DNA from: Fusarium oxysporum f. sp. lycopersici 4287
Lineage: Eukaryota > Ascomycota > Sordariomycetes > Hypocreales > Nectriaceae
Assembly: GCF_000149955.1 (NCBI RefSeq)
Contig: NC_030991.1
Location: forward strand, 2,787,571-2,851,570
DNA: 64,000 nucleotides
Reading direction: 5' to 3'
In this document: piece by piece, positions 10,620-22,586 of the stretch
Numbering within the stretch: the stretch's first letter is position 1
How the letters are laid out: each line of letters starts with the position of its first letter
Notes under the pieces: model-generated
What the model was told of the DNA's origin: nothing
Databases searched by the model: none
What the model saw: the letters and a program-made list of their open reading frames with translations, nothing else
Made by a program: the position numbers and the translations under genes

Positions 10620-13394
10620 ATGCCAGCACATTCACCGCATGAGCAACGCGAGGTCAGCCATAACCAGTTCCGCGACCATACTGTCATCCACCAGGGAAAC
10701 GTTCAAGGGAACGTCTACTACGGCGCGCCCCACCCGGCGGCCCGCGCCGAAGTCGTCCGCGTCATTCCATATCCCCGCAACGAGGATCTGGTCCATCGAC
10801 GGGATCTCATCGACAGACTAGATAAGCTTTTGCCATCGACGCTGGGATTGCGCAGTGCCGCGCTCTGGGGCCTAGGAGGATCGGGGTAGGTGTCCGCTTT
10901 CGGCATGGTACGATTGTCGCGAACGGGCTAACAGAGGAATGAATCAAGCAAGACACAGATCGCGCTAGACTACGCATATCGACGATGTGACGCCGACGAC
11001 GACTGCTACGTATTTTGGGTGCATGCCGACAGCGAAGCGACTTTCCTAGCCGATTATAAGACGATTGGCAAGAAGCTCGGGATCGACGAGCGGCTTGATG
11101 GGACAGACCTGCTCGATGCAGTGCGCAACGGGATTGAAGCTCGATCGAAATGGCTGATGATCCTCGATAACGCCGACAACCTGAGGTTATTTGGAGTGGG
11201 TCAAGTGAAAGGGGAAGGGATGGCCGAGAACCTATATAAATACATTCCTCATGCATTGCAAGGGACGGTGCTGTGGACAAGTCGAGACGCGCACATTGCA
11301 GGCACGCTTGTTGGAGCGCGACGTGGTGTCGAGGTGCAGTCCATGGCTGTAGATGAGGCAACAACACTTCTCGCAAGGGTCCGAGATGAGCCAATAAGTA
11401 CAGAGCAGGCAGTGGAGGAGGCAGGAGTGGATGCTCTTCTGCAGGAACTACAGTGCCTCCCGTTGGCGATCTCACAAGCCGGCGCATACATGCGGCGGAT
11501 GTCGATGACAGCCGAACAGTATCTGGATCTCCTCAGACAAGGCAAGACCCGATGGGAGGTGCTGAAGGTGAGCGATGCCGATCGACATCGACGACCGGAG
11601 GTATCGAACAGTGTGCTTGAGACGTGGAGGATCTCGATAGAGCGGATCCGAGTGGAGAGCGAGACATCATACCGGATATTACACGTGGTTGCGTATGTGG
11701 ACTGTCAAGACATACCTCACGAGCTAGTAGCAGCGACGGCTCGTCGATACGATAAAGAGGATGAAGAGGATGTCATTTCAACCGGACAAGTCTCAGACCT
11801 TGAGGTTTTGGAAGCAGCCACACGCCTGACAGAGTTTTCTTTCCTCAGCCTTCGCCAGACAGAGGATAGTGGGAGAAGGTACGAGATGCACAAGCTTGTG
11901 CAAGAGGCTATACGATATGGGCTGAGGGTGAGAGGCTCTGTAGCAACAACCATTGGCAATGCATTGAGGGCAGACGAGGGGCCAAAAGAGGATGAGGGAT
12001 ACTACTGTGGCAAGGCGCTGCAGGTAGTGGGCGACCTCTTCCCGTCATCAGAACCTACTACATGGGCACGATGCGAGGAGTACCTGACGCATGCCATTCA
12101 AGTAGGGGAGTGGGCGGAGGTAGGCGGGACAGAGACGGAGACAGCAAATTTACTTCAGAGAGTATCATACTTTCTTTATGAACGAGGTCGGTGGAGAGAG
12201 AAAGAGCCGGTAAACAGTCGGGCTTGGGGTCTGCGACGAGAGGTGCTCGGGGAGAAGCATCCTGATACAATCGACAGCATGGCAGACCTCGCGGCGACAT
12301 ACCATGCGCAGGGTCGATATGAGGAGGCCGAAGGCATCTACCAAGAAGTACTAGAACTCCGACGAGATGTGCTCAGGGAGAAGCATCCAGATACGATCAG
12401 CAGCATGGCGGAACTCGCGGCGACATACCATGCGCAGGGTCGATATGAGGAGGCTGAGAAACTGAAAGATAAAGTACTGGAACTCCGACGAGAGGTGCTT
12501 GGGGAGAAGCATCCTGATACGATCAGCAGCATGGCGTCACTCGCGACGATATACCATGCGCAGGGCCGATATGAGGAGGCCGAAGGCATCTACCAAGAAG
12601 TATTAGACCTCCAACGAGATGTGCTCGGGGAGAAGCATCCTGATACGATCAGCAGCATGGCAGACCTCGCGGCGACATACCATGCTCAGGGCCGATATGA
12701 GAAGGCTGAGAAACTGAAAGATAAAGTACTGGAACTCCGACGAGATGTGCTCGGGGAGAAGCATCCAGATACGATCAGCAGCATGGCGTCACTCGCGACG
12801 ATATACCATGCGCAGGGCCGATATGAGGAGGCCGAAGGCATCTACCAAGAAGTATTAGACCTCCAACGAGATGTGCTCGGGGAGAAGCATCCTGATACGA
12901 TCAGCAGCATGGCAGACCTCGCGGCGACATACCATGCTCAGGGCCGATATGAGAAGGCTGAGAAACTGAAAGATAAAGTACTGGAACTCCGACGAGATGT
13001 GCTCGGGGAGAAGCATCCAGATACGATCAGCAGCATGGCGGAACTCGCGGCGACGTACCATAATCAGGGCCGATATGAGGAGGCCGAAGGCATCTACCAA
13101 GAAGTATTAGACCTCCAACGAGAGGTGCTTGGGGCGAAGCATCCAGATACGATCAGCAGCATGGCGTCACTCGCGGCGACATACCATGCGCAGGGCCGAT
13201 ATGAGGAGGCCGAAGGCATCTACCAAGAAGTATTAGACCTCCAACGAGATGTGCTCGGGGAGAAGCATCCAGATACAATACAGAGTATGGAGTATCTTGC
13301 CTCAATCCAGGAGGCTCTACAGCAGCTACCAAGTCTCAGAGTCAGTCCAGTCTCTAACAATCACAAAAGCGGACGAAAAGGAAGCCGAGTCTAA
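10620..13394 (+). CDS. NLR2: NB-ARC/TPR STAND receptor, paralogue of NLR1
   Basis: Exons 10620-10885 and 10949-13394 (63-nt intron, GTAGGT...AAG) give 903 residues. The intron splits the same Walker A Gly codon as in NLR1. Residues 15-34 read NQFRDHTVIHQGNVQGNVYY, an amyloid-type motif placed as in NLR1, again with no domain before it. NB-ARC follows: Walker A GLGGSGKTQ (84-92), Walker B LMILDNADN (158-166), TSRD, and CLPLAISQAG. From residue ~520 there are eight full and one partial 42-residue TPRs with the HPDTISSMAxLAATYHAQGRYEEAE pattern. The two NLRs are similar throughout, so they arose by duplication; NLR2 has more than twice the TPR number of NLR1. No intact effector adjoins NLR2. Predicted role: ligand-gated immune or incompatibility receptor. 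Confidence 0.85.
12240..13300 (+). repeat. Coding 126-bp TPR minisatellite with identical 252-bp units
   Basis: Eight 126-bp (42-codon) units follow one another inside NLR2. Two 252-bp dimers, 12531-12782 and 12783-13034, appear identical by eye, and their neighbours differ by few changes. Such internal identity is the hallmark of recent unequal exchange or conversion in NLR sensor repeats. Confidence 0.85.
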
Positions 13395-13861
13395 GACAGG
13401 GCTCAGACCTCTGTGGAATGATCTACGTAAGACAACTGACAAGTTTTGTAAGTCGAGGTTCTTACGATCGCAGCAGGGGCCTTGACGAGTCTCTCCATTC
13501 CTACCTGATCGTCCTCACTTAGATTCATTTGACTCGGGGTAACAGATGGGAATTGATTAGCATTCTCTGTACAGTATTGTAGTTTTTCTTGGAATGATGC
13601 ATAAGTATTATTGCGGATGACTATGGCTTCAGGTCAAAAGTGGGCGTTGTGATAATTTAGAATGGTAATCTGGAGCAAATTAGCCTCTGGATAAGTTAAA
13701 ATGTCACCTGTAGAGGGTACGTACATGCTGTTATTGCTAGCTGACGACAGGGAGTATATCGGCTTCAGCTGTTTACTGTGCATGCGCCACATCTAAGCCT
13801 CTTTCGGACATTCTTAAGAAAACTTCAATAAAAGATTACTGACGCTGAACCCGCACCCCAC
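13395..13861. other. Intergenic, pre-insertion sequence
   Basis: Downstream flank of NLR2 up to the LINE insertion site. No gene recognised. Confidence 0.4.
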
Positions 13862-13881
13862 TGTATATATTTTAGCTAGAT

Positions 13882-14736
13882 ATGCTGAACAAGACTGAAA
13901 CACCACGGTCGTCGGTTCAATCGTATGCAGACGCAGCCAGGATGACATCCACCAGCATGTCCAGTCAATCTTCGTCTGTAGCCCGATCGGCAACTCCAGA
14001 ACCGGTGTTCTGCACAGTCGACACATCCAGAGTTCCTGAAGACCATCTTGGAGACGCTACACCAACAATGATTCGCAAGACCGTGGAGCAGGAGATGCGA
14101 CAGTCAAGTGACCAACCTCGCTGGCGATGCGTCGCAGTGACCAGAGATGGACGGAAGGCTAATCGCCTTAGGATTATAGGTAGGAACGAAGAAGAAATAC
14201 AGAAGATCAAGACCATCCTCGAAACCAGGAAAGCTCCAGGTGCAAGAGTCCTTCGAGATCAACTATATCCTATCAAAGTTGATAGCATGAATCGTATGGC
14301 CGTCTTTGACCAGGCGTTTAACATCCTCCCCGGAGCAATAGAAACCTTAAACCAGGAGAATGAAGTCCAGATTGCCAAGGTAGCCTGGCTGAGCCGAAAG
14401 GTCAACCCCAAGTCATATGGATCCATGGTGGTGTACCTCACTAAGAGCAGCGACGCCAAGAGACTACTGCAGGAACACTACTTTCTCGTCGCAGGTGAAT
14501 CGGCATACACGAGTGTATTTGAGCAGACCACTGGACCGGAACAATGCTATAACTGCCAAGAGCTCGGTCACAAGGCTTTCTCGTGCAGCAAGACTCGAGT
14601 ATGTGCAAGGTGCGCCACCGTGGGCCACCATCACAGTGAGTGCCAGGCGCAGATACCAAAGTGCGTCCTCTGCAGTGGTCCGCATGAGTCATTCAGTAGA
14701 AATTGCCTGAAACTCCACCCCAGGCGGCATGAGTAA
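13882..14736 (+). CDS. LINE ORF1, nucleic-acid-binding gag-like protein
   Basis: 284 residues from the first ATG to TAA. The end carries three Cys/His clusters starting [14 protein letters not shown], then [14 protein letters not shown] and [15 protein letters not shown], the zinc-knuckle array typical of LINE ORF1 proteins that bind the element RNA. The N-terminus is Ser/Thr-rich and may lack original sequence, since the element border is only 8 bp upstream. It overlaps ORF2 by 8 nt (ATGAGTAA). Confidence 0.8.
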   Translation: MLNKTETPRSSVQSYADAARMTSTSMSSQSSSVARSATPEPVFCTVDTSRVPEDHLGDATPTMIRKTVEQEMRQSSDQPRWRCVAVTRDGRKANRLRIIGRNEEEIQKIKTILETRKAPGARVLRDQLYPIKVDSMNRMAVFDQAFNILPGAIETLNQENEVQIAKVAWLSRKVNPKSYGSMVVYLTKSSDAKRLLQEHYFLVAGESAYTSVFEQTTGPEQCYNCQELGHKAFSCSKTRVCARCATVGHHHSECQAQIPKCVLCSGPHESFSRNCLKLHPRRHE

Positions 14737-17700
14737 GTTGTTCCGGGTGATGCAACTGAATGTGAGAAAGCAGGATACGGTACACGAGAGCCTCATGAAC
14801 GATAAGAATCTTCGAGAATACACAGCGATCGCGATCCAAGAGCCTCAGGCACACCAGAAGGACGGCAAGCTACTGACGATTCCTATGAGACATCCGAGAT
14901 GGGTCAAGATGGTCCCGACTGTTTGGAGGGAGGGAAGATGGCCGATCCGAAGCATGTTATGGGTGAACAAGGATGTGGAGGCGGAGCAGATACCGATACA
15001 GACGGCAGATATGACGGCAGCCATCTTGCGACTTCCTGGACGCCTAGTACTGGTTGTGTCCGTTTACGTACCGGGACGAGACGATGAGGCGTTGCAAGGT
15101 ACCTGCAACCTGCTGCATCAGGTCATTTCAGGCACAAGAAGACAAGCCGGTGGGCTGGTGGATGTGGTAATTGTTGGAGACTTCAACCGACACGACCAAT
15201 TATGGGGAGGAGATGAGATATCCTTGACGAGGCAAGGCGAAGCGGATCAGATCATCAGCCTTATGACTGAGTTTGATCTAACGAGCCTGCTTCCAAGGGG
15301 GACGAAGACGTGGAGTGGCGGAGATTTCGAGACAACAGTCGACCTGGTCCTTGCTTCGGCAGACCTAGCGACCTCGACTGTCAAGTGTATGATACACGGC
15401 ACAGAGCACGGATCCGATCATCGTGCTATCGAGACGGAGTTCGATGTCTCTGTTCCGATGCCGCAAGCCCAGGAGCGACTTTTGCTCAAGAACGCACCAT
15501 GGAAGAAGATCAACGCCCGGATTGCCGAGGCGTTAGAGTCCATTCCGGAACAAGGCACCGTACAGCAGAAGACTGACAGGCTTATGACAGTGGTGCTGGA
15601 GGCAGTCCGCGCGCTAACACCCAGAGCTAAGCCGTCACCATACGCAAAGCGTTGGTGGACCTCAGACCTCACGCAACTTCGGCAGATATACACACACTGG
15701 AGGAACCGTGCCAGAGCATCGAGACGTGCGGGACGAGCATGCGAGGAGCTTGAGGACACGGCGAGAGGAGCAGCAAAGCAGTACCATGATGCCATCAGAC
15801 AGCAGAAAAAGACGCATTGGAACGAGTTTTTAGCCGATAACGACAACATATGGAAGGCAGCAAAGTATCTCAAGTCCGGAGACGATACAGCATTTGGCAA
15901 AGTACCCCAACTCACGAGGGTCGACGGCACACGTACGACCAACAATATCGAACAGGCCGAGGAGATGTTAGTCACGTTCTTCCCTCCATTGCCGCAGCAC
16001 ATCGAGGTGGAAGGGGATCGACCCCAGCGCGGATCTGCTGTCGTCATGCCAAATATCACTATGGAGGAGGTAGAGCGACAGCTTTTCGCGGCGAAATCAT
16101 GGAAAGCACCCGGCGAAGATGGGCTACCAATCGCAGTCTGGAAACAGATCTGGCCTTCTGTCAAGCACCGAGTCTTCTCACTTTTTCGTGCTTCGTTGGA
16201 AGATGGCGTGCTGCCGGATCAATGGAGACATGCCAAGATCATTCCTCTGAAGAAACCAAACAAGGAAAACTATTCGATCGCGAAGGCATGGAGGCCCATC
16301 TCGCTTCTATCTACCCTGGGCAAAATACTAGAGGCGGTCGTCGCAGAAAGGATCTCGCATGCTGTTGAAACACACGGATTACTGCCAACAAATCACTTTG
16401 GAGCTCGTAAACAACGTTCCGCTGAGCAGGCTTTGATGCTGCTGCAAGAGCAGATCTACGCCGCCTGGCGAGGTCGATGGATCCTTAGCCTGGTGAGCTT
16501 TGACGTCAAAGGAGCTTACAACGGGGTGTGCAAAGAGAGACTCATCCAAAGACTGAGAGCAAGGGGCATACCAGAGGATCTACTTCGCTGGATCGAAGCT
16601 TTTTGCTCGGATCGCACAGCGACTATTCAGGTCAACGGACAGACATCCGAGAAGCGAGAGTTGCCACAAGCCGGGTTGCCGCAGGGCTCCCCTCTGTCCC
16701 CGATCCTGTTCCTCTTCTTCAACGCGGACCTTGTCCAGCAACGCATCGATTGTTATGGGGGAGCGATAGCGTTTGTGGATGGAGCTCATCAAGTAACGAC
16801 CACTCCGCTCTAACCTTATTTCGATATTCATCTCAAATCGTTGGTCGTTTCACACTGAATTTCTTGGTGAACAAAGTACCGATCTCTTTGTTGGTCCCCG
16901 AATCATAGTGCCTGGCTCAACACTTCACGCGGAAAGCATACAAGTCCGACGAGGAACCTTTCGCGATCAGGGAACAACTTGTTTGGCCCAGGACCCAGGT
17001 CAAGGTTCTCGGGATGATTATGGATGCTAGCCTCAAATATAAAGAGCACATTGCACGGGCAGCGACCAAAGGTTTAAAGGCTGCAATGGAGCTGCAAAGG
17101 CTCAGGGGTCTTACTCCGAGGACAGCGAGACAGCTATTCACAGCCACGGTGGCCCCGGTCGTGGACTACGCCTCAAACGTATGGATGCATGCATGCAGGT
17201 ATAGAAGAGCCAGCCCTATCAATCGGGTTCAGAGGATCGGAGCAAATGCAATTGTGGGGACGTTCCTCACAGTAGCAACAAGCGTAGCAGAAGCAGAGGC
17301 GCATATCGCCAGCGCACATGAACGGTTCTGGAGACGGGCAATTAAGATGTGGACTGATCTACATACCCTTCCGACAAGCAACCCTCTCCGAAGCTCTACA
17401 TCTCGCATTCGAAAGTTCAGAAGATACAATCGCTCGCCATTCTACGAGGTAGCAGTGGCACTCAATGAGATCCCGATGGAAGAACTAGAAACGATCAACC
17501 CTTTCACGTTGGCACCCTGGGTAGAACGGGTGCAGACTATAGTAGATGATGGGGATAGTTTAGGGACAACACAAGCAGATCTAGGATGGGCGGTACGGGC
17601 AGCAGTGAGCAGTTCGGCGCGGAATGGGGTAGTCGGAGTTGGCGGGGTCATCGAGATCCCCACCTCGGTGCGAGGAGGACCGAAGCTTGAGCGCTTTTCC

Positions 17701-18507
17701 TTCACGCTCGGCATGAGGACGGAGCAGAACCCATTTTCCGGACAACTAGCAGCGATGGCTTACGCTTTGAGACACTTACCCGACCTTGAGTATCGAAGCG
17801 TGGCACTGTTGGCGAGCAACAAAGCCGCCGTGCTCACGGTCCGAAACCCTCGCCAGCAGTCCGGTCAAGAGTATGTTAAATGCATATATGATTCCATCAA
17901 TGTATTGAGGGTCAAAGGAAACGTGGTGGCTGTCATATGGATGCCCACCAGTGCTGAACACAGGCTCCTAAAAATGGCTAAGAAAGAGGCGCGAAGTGCG
18001 AGCCAAGACGGTGCCGTCCCGGCTCAGACGTTTCCCCGAATGCGATCGACGACCCTGAATCTAGCCCGATCGAGCCAGCGTGCAAGCCAACGGCTCCCAG
18101 ATAATGTTGGGAAGTTTTCGAAGAAGGTTGATGCTGCGCTCCCGGGTAAGCACACTCGATTGCTCTACGATGGCTTGTCACGGAGAGAAGCCAGCGTGCT
18201 AGCACAACTTAGGACAGGCATGGCCAGATTAAATGGATACCTCTTCCGGATCAGCATAGCAGCGTCACAGCAATGCGCATGCGGACAAGCGATAGAGACA
18301 GTAGAGCACTTTCTCTTTCGATGCAGGAAATGGACAGCGCACAGGACTGAGATGCTGCAGTGCACTGAGACATTGAGAGGGAACCTCTCGTTCTACCTAG
18401 GAGGAAAGTCACCCTCAGATGACGCAAAGTGGACGCCAAACATGCAGGCAGTCCATGCAACTATACGATTTGCAATAGCCACAGGACGACTCGACACACA
18501 ATACTGA
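14729..18507 (+). pseudogene. LINE ORF2 (endonuclease-reverse transcriptase), broken at the catalytic box
   Basis: The first open part (14729-16813) starts with an exonuclease-endonuclease-phosphatase domain (VMQLNVRKQ, a QEPQ metal site, [14 protein letters not shown]). It continues into RT motifs ([44 protein letters not shown]). The active-site motif reads FVDG instead of FVDD, and the frame then leaves for an unrelated ~130-bp stretch with stops (about 16785-16920). It resumes at HFTRKAYKSDEEP and runs to 18507 through the thumb region, a probable RNase H-like segment and a final CACGQAIETVEHFLFRC zinc-type motif. The element cannot reverse-transcribe as it stands. Confidence 0.8.
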
Positions 18508-18958
18508 AACCAGATTGCAAGAATCTCACCTACTTACTCTTACTAACTTACTTACACTAAACACCCAACACCCAACACCCCGTCTCATACAAGCGGACGT
18601 CGCTTCAGCCGCCGTAGATAGGACGTTGAACACTTGAAGAATAGCCTTCAAGCTAGTTCGCTGGCTATGCTAGTAAATCAGGGGAAAACGCAGGGAGCAA
18701 TAGGGTAGAAGGAAAAAGCACAATCGAGGAACAGGCGCATTATGGGCTTGAGGAGACCTATTTCAATTCATATGGTGAAAAGCAAGGTACAGTCTGGGCT
18801 TTAGGAAATGCGGACACAGATTGAGCAACGTGTAGCACAGCATGGGCTTGGAGAGGCGAGGACGAAAACTAAGCAATGTACGTACGAATTAGTGACTAGT
18901 GCCCTATCGGCCAAAATAAGCCGCCGGGCGTAATAAATTGTATTGTATTGTATTGTAT
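18508..18958 (+). other. LINE 3' UTR and TTGTA tail
   Basis: Non-coding 3' end of the LINE with the tandem TTGTA tail at about 18937-18960. The same region is present in the truncated copy at 3677-3938 and, more divergent, at 62485-62568. Confidence 0.8.
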
Positions 18959-18970
18959 TGTATATATTTT

Positions 18971-19313
18971 GTCTAACGACCCTAACTTCTATAAGACCAT
19001 CGCGTGGTTCAGATTCAGCTTTACTCCGATGGGAAGTGCAATAGTATATTGCTACACCTTGTTATGTGCCCTACAATACCACATCACCTTACAAACCGCC
19101 TTGCACGGATAGTCCTGTTTAATACCTTACATCACTCCAGAGACGAAATCGGACGCCTGCAGCATTCGAATACTACTTAACCAAGGGGCATTTTCCCTTT
19201 CTGCTTGAACCCCAAACGACATGACACTCTTCTCACACCTAAGGAAGACCGATGGCGGTATAGAGTAGAAGATTGTATAGTAACAACCACAAAACACCTG
19301 AGCATCAAAGGCC
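18971..19313. other. Intergenic spacer
   Basis: Between the LINE insertion site and the 2EXR gene. Nothing recognised. Confidence 0.4.
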
Positions 19314-20060
19314 ATGTCGTTCCATCTCTTTCCCCTTCTACCGCTCGAATTGCGAGTGCAGATATGGGGGATCGCTCTGCGGAGTGCGGCCATGTCAGTT
19401 GTCTCCCTTAGCTTGGACACCATCTGCTCCTCGAAAAGCGGATTATCCTGTGCTTCTGAGACAGTTCGGCAACCTGGGTCATATCGTATTGCGCTATCAT
19501 GCAAAGAGGCCTTAGCTGAATGGGAGAGAACCACAAGTCTCTTCTCGGAGTGGGCCTCTGTCAGGTTCTGCGTATCTCGAACCATCTTCTTGCTGCTTGA
19601 CCTAGTGCAGCTGAAGTCTAACTCAGTGAGCGAGACGCTTCTATTCACAGGCAGGATTTCGTGTATCCAGCATGTCGCTTTCTTTGCAGAATCAGGAATC
19701 AACCTGATAGAAGTCCTGACGATCCTCACCAATCTCAATCATCTAGAGACCATCTTCATAATTGTTCCGCAATGCCCTGTCAAAGATATGCCATCTGTAG
19801 ATCGCCACAGGATCCAGTCAACAGCACAGTTTTTGGCCAATCTGACGACTGAGTCACCTCCGACTACAGGTTGTATCGTGACTGAACCAGTCGACCTTTA
19901 TCTAGAAGGCAGCTTTCCCGATCCCAAATTCGAAGCGTTCTATACCGGCGTCAATGCTCCTTCCGTAGAACTTGTAATGTCACGGTGTAGCAAAGACTGT
20001 CAACACGACCGGAAACCTGCCAAATGGTCGGTTGGTTGCTCTCTGCTTGACTGTACATGA
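19314..20060 (+). CDS. 2EXR-domain protein
   Basis: Single 248-codon exon. The N-terminus FHLFPLLPLELRVQIWGIAL matches the fungal 2EXR domain signature (F-x-x-F-x-x-LP-x-ELR-x-x-IW). This domain is abundant in ascomycetes and its function is unknown. The rest shows alternating hydrophobic segments without a known domain. The antisense ORF at 19127-19738 is a shadow. No start alternatives are likely because the domain begins at residue 3. Confidence 0.7.
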   Translation: MSFHLFPLLPLELRVQIWGIALRSAAMSVVSLSLDTICSSKSGLSCASETVRQPGSYRIALSCKEALAEWERTTSLFSEWASVRFCVSRTIFLLLDLVQLKSNSVSETLLFTGRISCIQHVAFFAESGINLIEVLTILTNLNHLETIFIIVPQCPVKDMPSVDRHRIQSTAQFLANLTTESPPTTGCIVTEPVDLYLEGSFPDPKFEAFYTGVNAPSVELVMSRCSKDCQHDRKPAKWSVGCSLLDCT

Positions 20061-20734
20061 TATAGATACCTTGTCTCTGCACAAAGTGGCGTCGTTCGTT
20101 ATTACATCCTTGTATCACCGAGGGTCGGGCGTAAGTGGATGCAAGCTGGGCATAGTCCTATGGTAACAAGCATAGGTTTCATGGGCCACTGTGAATCCTG
20201 CATTTGTCAGGTCAGTGATGCTTTTCAGTTTCGAGGAGCAGAACTTACGACTGGACAGTTTCCATAGACCGAGGTAAAGATATACCCGAATAGATATCCC
20301 TTGGAACTAAGATCCATAAGTCAGCTCAGGAGAAACATTGTGTAGCACAAATATCGGGCATTCTCTTGGCCAAAACCGTGTATAATTTCGCCATTGTATC
20401 CTGGAAGCGTCCACGACGCTTGCTTCTTACAGGCAGAGAGCCATACACCGTATACTGTGCTCCCTCCCTACTTGCCAGCACAGTAGGCCGATTTGAAATA
20501 TTCCCCGTTCTGGAAGATGTCCATTTCAACAGCGTTCAAATTCGAGGGCTGTTTCTCTGCTTTCCAAATGATCCCGTAAACAATCCAACAATGGCTCTGT
20601 CATTTTCTTTAAAGGCAACTAGACAGCTTAGAAGCTCCTCCAATGTCTCGCAATATTGACTGTATATCACTCCCCTACTTACAGAACGTCAAGAGGAATC
20701 ACCGCAAAGCCATCGAGAAGATCATCATATCAGC
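20061..20734. other. Intergenic, short ORFs only
   Basis: No convincing gene. The 97-aa ORF at 20366 has no recognisable features. Confidence 0.4.
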
Positions 20735-22586
20735 ATGTTCCAATCCAAGCCGATCCTTAGCCAGGACATCTGGCGCAGCGACCGTGACATTGTGGCGTCT
20801 ACTTCCAGACGAGATGTAGCCCTGCACTACGAGCGGGCAAGGTCGATATTCCGTCATAGTGGTACGTCCGAAGCCTTTATTGGAGAGCGTCACTAAACAG
20901 TTTGGCAGGTCTGTCACAACAGGATATTGAGAATCTAACCCCGAAATTCTGGGATTTCCAATTCGATTGTAAGTCTGGCAGATCTGAGCGCATACCTGTA
21001 GCATACTGATCAAGGCAATGGAGTGATTGCTGCTCGCGACATGACGGCCTTCATCATCGTAGCGATACAGGTAAACCTATGTATAAGGACACTTTGTTCC
21101 TTCGTCAAAGGGCGACCCGACCTACAAGACTTGGTTGATAAGCTCCTGAACTTTGATATCTGCGGTGGATTTATGCTGACCGAAGCCGATCATGGTTTGG
21201 ACGCTCGTAACTTGGAAACGACGGTCACACTACTGCCTGATGGCTCCTACGATCTACATACCCCCCACGTAGGAGCTTCAAAGGCAATGCCTCTGACAAC
21301 GCCCTACTGTGGCATGCCTCGCATAGCTATAGTATTTGCTCGTCTCTTAGTTGACGGGAAAAGCCATGGCGTGAAGCCCTTCCTCGTTTGTCTCAGCGAC
21401 GCTTGCGGACTGCGGCCTGGAGTTACATCACGTATTCTGCCCACACGGCCGGGTACGAAACCGTTGTACCACTCTCTGACGGCATTTAACCATGTCGATT
21501 TGCCCTTCAGTGCTCTGCTCGGCTCATCCTCAGAACCGGAAAACGATCGTCTTGATTTTCTACGCCAGATTTGGCGGGTGTCAGCTGGAACGCTGTCCCT
21601 CTCTATAATGGGCATCTCCGCCATCAAGGTTGGAACGCGTGTAGCTGCTGTCTACATCGAGCGAAGGACAATCACGGCACCCGATGGGCCTGTACCCGGA
21701 GAGATCATGAGCTTCAGCACCCAGCAGCGTCCAATTGTCGAAGGATGGGTGCAAGGCAAGGTCTTGCATGCATTCGCTCGTTGGACCATAGGGATGCGCC
21801 CTAATCTTAGCGATGCGACGCAGCACGCGCTTGCCGCAATTTTCAAGGCGACAGTAATGAAAGCCTCCCAAATCTTGAGACCCCTCACCGAAAGGTGCGG
21901 GTTGGCAGGGCCTCTGTGCATATAATCAAATAAGCGAGCTAGATTCAACATTACAGGGAATCTCGATTGCCGAAGGAGACACACTACTGTTGTGCATTCG
22001 TATGTGCTGAGCTGATTTTTACCTGCTGACATTATCTTGACAACTGACGATTTATTTCCTAGATTTTATGTCAGAGCTCCTGGGAGAGAAACTGGGGCTC
22101 CCACAAGCGCGCAACAGATTGTCACCCTTGGCGCAACGCGAGGACAAGTTAATGTTAGATATGAAATCACGACTCGAAATGATCGGGGGGTATAAGGAAC
22201 ATCGCGGTCCCGCCTTCGATCGTCACATTCTCCCTCGATGTCGATTACTGGCTGAAGCGATTGGAAATCGCATGGCTTATGAGGCCGCCGAAACCTCGGG
22301 GCTCTCACCAGATGTGCTCACATTGTATGAGGGCATCTGCATGTGCGAGGATCTAAACCATTTGCCGGTGATGGGGCCACAATGTCGAGCAGATGCCCAG
22401 TCTCAATCCTCTGAGCCGTACAATAATGTCTTGGCCCAGATCAGATCGGAATCTGCTTCTCGGTCTGACTTGGATGATTATGTGACGGCACCTATCATGT
22501 CTGAAGAATCGTGGGGGTCTTTCACGAACAGTTTACATGCCTTCAAGCACCCGCACGATGTCGCGATCCCTTGTTCGAAATTATAA
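20735..22586 (+). pseudogene. Acyl-CoA oxidase/dehydrogenase-like gene with a 1-nt frameshift
   Basis: Four exons can be read: 20735-20861, 20909-20968, 21015-21999 and 22063-22586 (introns 47, 46 and 63 nt). The coding sum is 1696 nt, one more than a multiple of three. The frame stops at ATATAA (~21925), but removing one C from the GGGCCTCTG run near 21909 would restore a family-like continuation (NQISELDS, GISIAEGDTLLLCI). FMLTEADHGLDARNLETT and the LPDGSYDLHTP segment are typical of the FAD-binding middle domain of fungal acyl-CoA oxidases, which oxidise acyl-CoA at C2-C3. The protein would end in SKL, a canonical peroxisomal PTS1 signal. Either a recent pseudogene or a base-calling error. 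Confidence 0.72.

Larger units (their letters stand above)
13862..18970 (+). mobile_element. Tad-like LINE (non-LTR retrotransposon), defective
   Basis: The element spans about 13874-18958. It has an ORF1 with CCHC zinc knuckles overlapping an ORF2 (endonuclease, reverse transcriptase, C-terminal zinc region), then a ~450-bp 3' region ending in a TTGTA tandem tail. The 12-bp sequence TGTATATATTTT occurs just before the element (13862-13873) and after the tail (18959-18970), consistent with a target site duplication. ORF1 begins only 8 bp after the 5' repeat and no 5' UTR is present, so the copy is probably 5'-truncated. ORF2 is broken at the RT active site. Confidence 0.85.
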
